From assembly GCA_903858975.1 (NCBI GenBank), contig CAIOKW010000134.1, positions 1-12,967 of the forward strand: a stretch of DNA of 12,967 bases, given 5' to 3'. This DNA is from Oligoflexia bacterium. Its GTDB lineage: Bacteria > Bdellovibrionota > UBA1018 > CAIMNF01. Numbering within the stretch: the stretch's first letter is position 1; each line of letters opens with the position of its first letter. Below the pieces are notes generated by a model, which was given only the letters and a program-made list of their open reading frames with translations, searched no databases and was not told where the DNA came from. The position numbers and the translations under genes were made by a program. Shown in pieces: positions 10,655 through 12,967 of this stretch.

Positions 10655-12967
10655 TTAAGGAACCGCGTATTCCGCGACTCCATAGAGTCCCATTAAGGAA
10701 TACGCGAAAATGACCGAGTTCCGGGATGCGCTATAGATCAGTGAGTGACTTGCGCACTGAAGGTTCGGGACGGGCCAGGTAAACGTGGTTTCGACTCCCG
10801 TCCCTACGTCGTGCGAGTGCAACTTGAAGTCCGAAGTAGAGCAATAATAAATGATGTTGTGAGTGCTATCATGACGGTATGTGAATGAGCGTATGTTGCT
10901 TGAAAGACTCGTGCCGAGCTTCGTGAGAGTTCCACCCGCAGTCATAGAGTAAACCACGTTGAAACCAGAGAGCATGGAGACCCACTGGCTTCCATAGCTA
11001 TCCCAAATGAAGGGATTAAATTGCCCCGTACCACCTGAACTTGGTGGAAGTTGGCATGCGGTGAGCGCTGTTCCTAACGCGCAAATGGCACCTGAACTTG
11101 CGGTTCCTCCCGTCACGCCTGCAAAGGCAGATTGAGTATAGGGCGATGTGCCCGTATAGAGTTTAAGCATGGAATCCAAATAGCCAGAATTATAACGATA
11201 TCTGGATAAAAGCAGATTTGTTCCATCAAAGCCAAGGACCATGGGCGGGTAGCCTTCGCTGGCGATTTGATTTCCAGCTAGTCCATCACCTGAGTAGTAA
11301 TGGGTGGACCCATTACCAACAATGTCGGTCCACACTCCGGTGCTTTGGCTTAAGCGTGAAACTTGAGCCCCACGTGGGCCTGCATAGAGGTCTCCATTAC
11401 TTGGATTCACTTGAAAAAGAAAGTTAGTGTACTGGCCTGATGTATCCCAGGCGAGTGGCTGACTTAAGGCCAGATGAGTGGTATCGGGTGTGCCAGAAGA
11501 CCCATTCCCAGCAATGCTTGTGATATTTCCTCCGATGACAAATTGTCTAAATCGGAGCTCCATATTGTCGAGAATCGTAATCGTATCTCCAGCGCCATTA
11601 TTCCAAAGTTTGAAGTCGGTGATGTCGCCAATTCTCGCTGACATCGCAAGCCCACCATCACCAAAGGATCGTGAAATCCCGGCGATGGTTTGGATCTTTC
11701 CATTCTGATCCACCATTCGAATCCGGCCCCGTTCAAAGAAATAAACACTACCGGATGCACTGACAAACAGATCTTGGGCCACCAGTGGACTCGTGAGTGC
11801 GCTTGCTCCATCTGCTACTACTCCCGCAATTGAATTTCCAGCAAGAGTCGTCCAAGTTCTGAGTGCTTTGTTGTATTTCCTGATTACTCCGGAAGAGGAA
11901 TGACTATAAATCTCCCCATTCATTCCGGTGATAGCCCCTTGCATATTCGGGCCTGCCCAGGCCGGGTAAGGAGCCCCGATCGCAATCCCTGTGCCAACGT
12001 CAAAACTAGTTGTGTATCCACAATGTGAATTTTGGCAAAAAGCAGCCCAAAGGGTATCAATTACATTATTGCTAAAGCCCAAATGAACTTGTTGAATAGT
12101 TGCTGCGGATAAGGCCGCTGTGGCATCTCCAGAATGCCCAGTACCCGTTAAGTACAGGCTACTCACTTGCTGAGTGCTCGGGTCATAGATCCGAAGACGG
12201 ATATTCGGGACATTCAATCGATCCTCTGATGCGAAATAGATTTTACCATCTGGGGTTGCAAAGAAAGGCGGAGCAGTCTGTGAGACTATAGGAGAGGTTG
12301 TGATTTTAGTGCTTAAGGCCGCGGTGCTTGCTCCAGTTTGCGTCGCAAGGGGGCCACCAATGATCGTGGTCACCGTTTGAAGAACTGGATCATAGCGTCT
12401 AATGGAATTAACATCTTCCAGTAAGAGGCGATCTTGGTAATCGAGTGCAAGGCGAATGCAGGTTTTTACTGTTGCTATCGCAAGTGCCCCATCGGTGAAG
12501 GATGAGGCGCTCGTGATTGGAATCAGAATCGTTTGATTTCCGGTTGCGGGATCCACTTTCAAAATGCCTCGGTACTGGTCCCTGAAGTAAATGACCCCGT
12601 TTGTGGTCACTACAAAACTTTGTGAATCCATTGTGGCGGACGCATAGCTAATAAAACTAGCGCTCGAAGCTGCTCCATTCGTACCCAAGTCCGTGGAACC
12701 CGCTAAGAAAGTAATGGGAGGACTCGAATTCATCCCCGGACTCGAGGCCGACGCCGTAATTCCTAAAGAATCGGTGACCTTCACTTTTACTGAGAAGAAA
12801 TTACTCGTCGGAGCTCCACTCGTCCATTTGTAGCATCCGGTATGATAGGAGTCAGGAGTACATCCGTTTGCTCCGTCAATGGCTGAGGTCGTGATCGTCT
12901 GAAAGGTAGAATTGTCAGTCGTAAAGTAGATAGAAATCGGTTGTGCCGCGAGTGTGTTCGGTGTGCT
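10655..12967 (-). CDS. C-terminal part of a giant exported Ig-like plus NHL-type beta-propeller protein (5' end beyond window)
   Basis: The minus-strand frame runs from the right edge to TAA at 10655: 770 residues visible, with no start codon needed inside (a GTG at 12784 is internal). The first ~80 visible residues form an Ig-like domain (QPISIYFTTDNSTF, CTPDSYHTGCYKW, VKVTDSLGITASAS); this pattern usually occurs in tandem, so more copies probably lie upstream. The rest (about 85-770) is a beta-propeller. Recurrent strands of the type ILKVDPATG, IRRYDPV, LRIYDPSTQ, IRKYNKA and IRMVDQNGK alternate with NHL-type loops TTLAGNS, QTIAGIS...GDGG, TSIAGNG and TDIVGNG...GDG, giving about seven blades. 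Such proteins are surface or extracellular and usually bind sugars, proteins or other cells; a ligand cannot be predicted. Cys are few and scattered. The protein ends GLYGVAEYAVP with no anchor or sorting signal that I can recognise. Confidence 0.88.
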   Translation of the reverse strand, partial: STPNTLAAQPISIYFTTDNSTFQTITTSAIDGANGCTPDSYHTGCYKWTSGAPTSNFFSVKVKVTDSLGITASASSPGMNSSPPITFLAGSTDLGTNGAASSASFISYASATMDSQSFVVTTNGVIYFRDQYRGILKVDPATGNQTILIPITSASSFTDGALAIATVKTCIRLALDYQDRLLLEDVNSIRRYDPVLQTVTTIIGGPLATQTGASTAALSTKITTSPIVSQTAPPFFATPDGKIYFASEDRLNVPNIRLRIYDPSTQQVSSLYLTGTGHSGDATAALSAATIQQVHLGFSNNVIDTLWAAFCQNSHCGYTTSFDVGTGIAIGAPYPAWAGPNMQGAITGMNGEIYSHSSSGVIRKYNKALRTWTTLAGNSIAGVVADGASALTSPLVAQDLFVSASGSVYFFERGRIRMVDQNGKIQTIAGISRSFGDGGLAMSARIGDITDFKLWNNGAGDTITILDNMELRFRQFVIGGNITSIAGNGSSGTPDTTHLALSQPLAWDTSGQYTNFLFQVNPSNGDLYAGPRGAQVSRLSQSTGVWTDIVGNGSTHYYSGDGLAGNQIASEGYPPMVLGFDGTNLLLSRYRYNSGYLDSMLKLYTGTSPYTQSAFAGVTGGTASSGAICALGTALTACQLPPSSGGTGQFNPFIWDSYGSQWVSMLSGFNVVYSMTAGGTLTKLGTSLSSNIRSFTYRHDSTHNIIYYCSTSDFKLHSHDVGTGVETTFTWPVPNLQCASHSLIYSASRNSVIFAYSLMGLYGVAEYAVP

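Noticed and set aside
11464..11811. 115-residue minus-strand open frame inside the propeller gene
   Set aside because: Out-of-frame shadow of the long propeller frame; Trp/Pro-rich with no features.
1..12967. CRISPR arrays, IS elements, rRNA or complete tRNA genes
   Set aside because: No direct repeat-spacer pattern, transposase motif, terminal inverted repeats or cloverleaf was seen on either strand by eye.

Overview
The window reads as chromosomal DNA of a Gram-negative bacterium. My best guess is the Bdellovibrionota or a similar 'deltaproteobacterial' group. The reasons are the moderate GC content, the density of exported proteins, a FecR-domain protein outside any TonB/sigma setting, a secreted papain-family protease, and a very long Ig-plus-beta-propeller surface protein. 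No rRNA, tRNA, IS element, prophage gene or CRISPR array is visible.

Layout. Positions 2-3566 hold three co-directional genes: a large exported-type protein open at the left edge, a small secreted protein coupled to it by a TAATG overlap, and a lipoprotein that ends at a strong intrinsic terminator. Convergent to these is a FecR-domain gene (3624-4571, minus). It diverges from a membrane/envelope protein (4615-5367, plus) across a 43-bp intergenic region carrying a perfect dyad. The membrane-protein gene overlaps tail to tail, by 50 bp, an exported helical-repeat protein (5318-6124, minus). That gene in turn diverges from an alginate-lyase-like enzyme (6189-7346, plus); the two promoters appear to share one -35 box. 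Then come a papain-like protease with a beta-sandwich tail (7481-8962, followed by a terminator), a monoheme c-type cytochrome-like protein (9076-9780), a 62-aa cytoplasmic miniprotein (9968-10156), a small Cys-containing secreted protein (10280-10651), and the C-terminal 770 residues of a giant beta-propeller protein (10655 to the right edge, minus).

How the genes work together. Almost every product is predicted to be exported, so this looks like an envelope/secretome island rather than one pathway. Degradative enzymes (polysaccharide lyase-like, cysteine protease) sit among envelope proteins of unknown function. The exception is the 62-aa protein, which carries a textbook sliding-clamp-binding pentapeptide (QLSLF) and has a strong ribosome-binding site behind a sigma-54-like promoter and two small hairpins. 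It is the most interesting candidate for an undescribed function here.

A caution. The first ~180 bases are about 26% GC and in frame encode a sequence reminiscent of the N-terminus of Bacteroidetes DUF3822 proteins. The base composition then changes abruptly to 48-58% GC. The left edge may therefore be an assembly chimera, and the true 5' end of the first gene may be missing.
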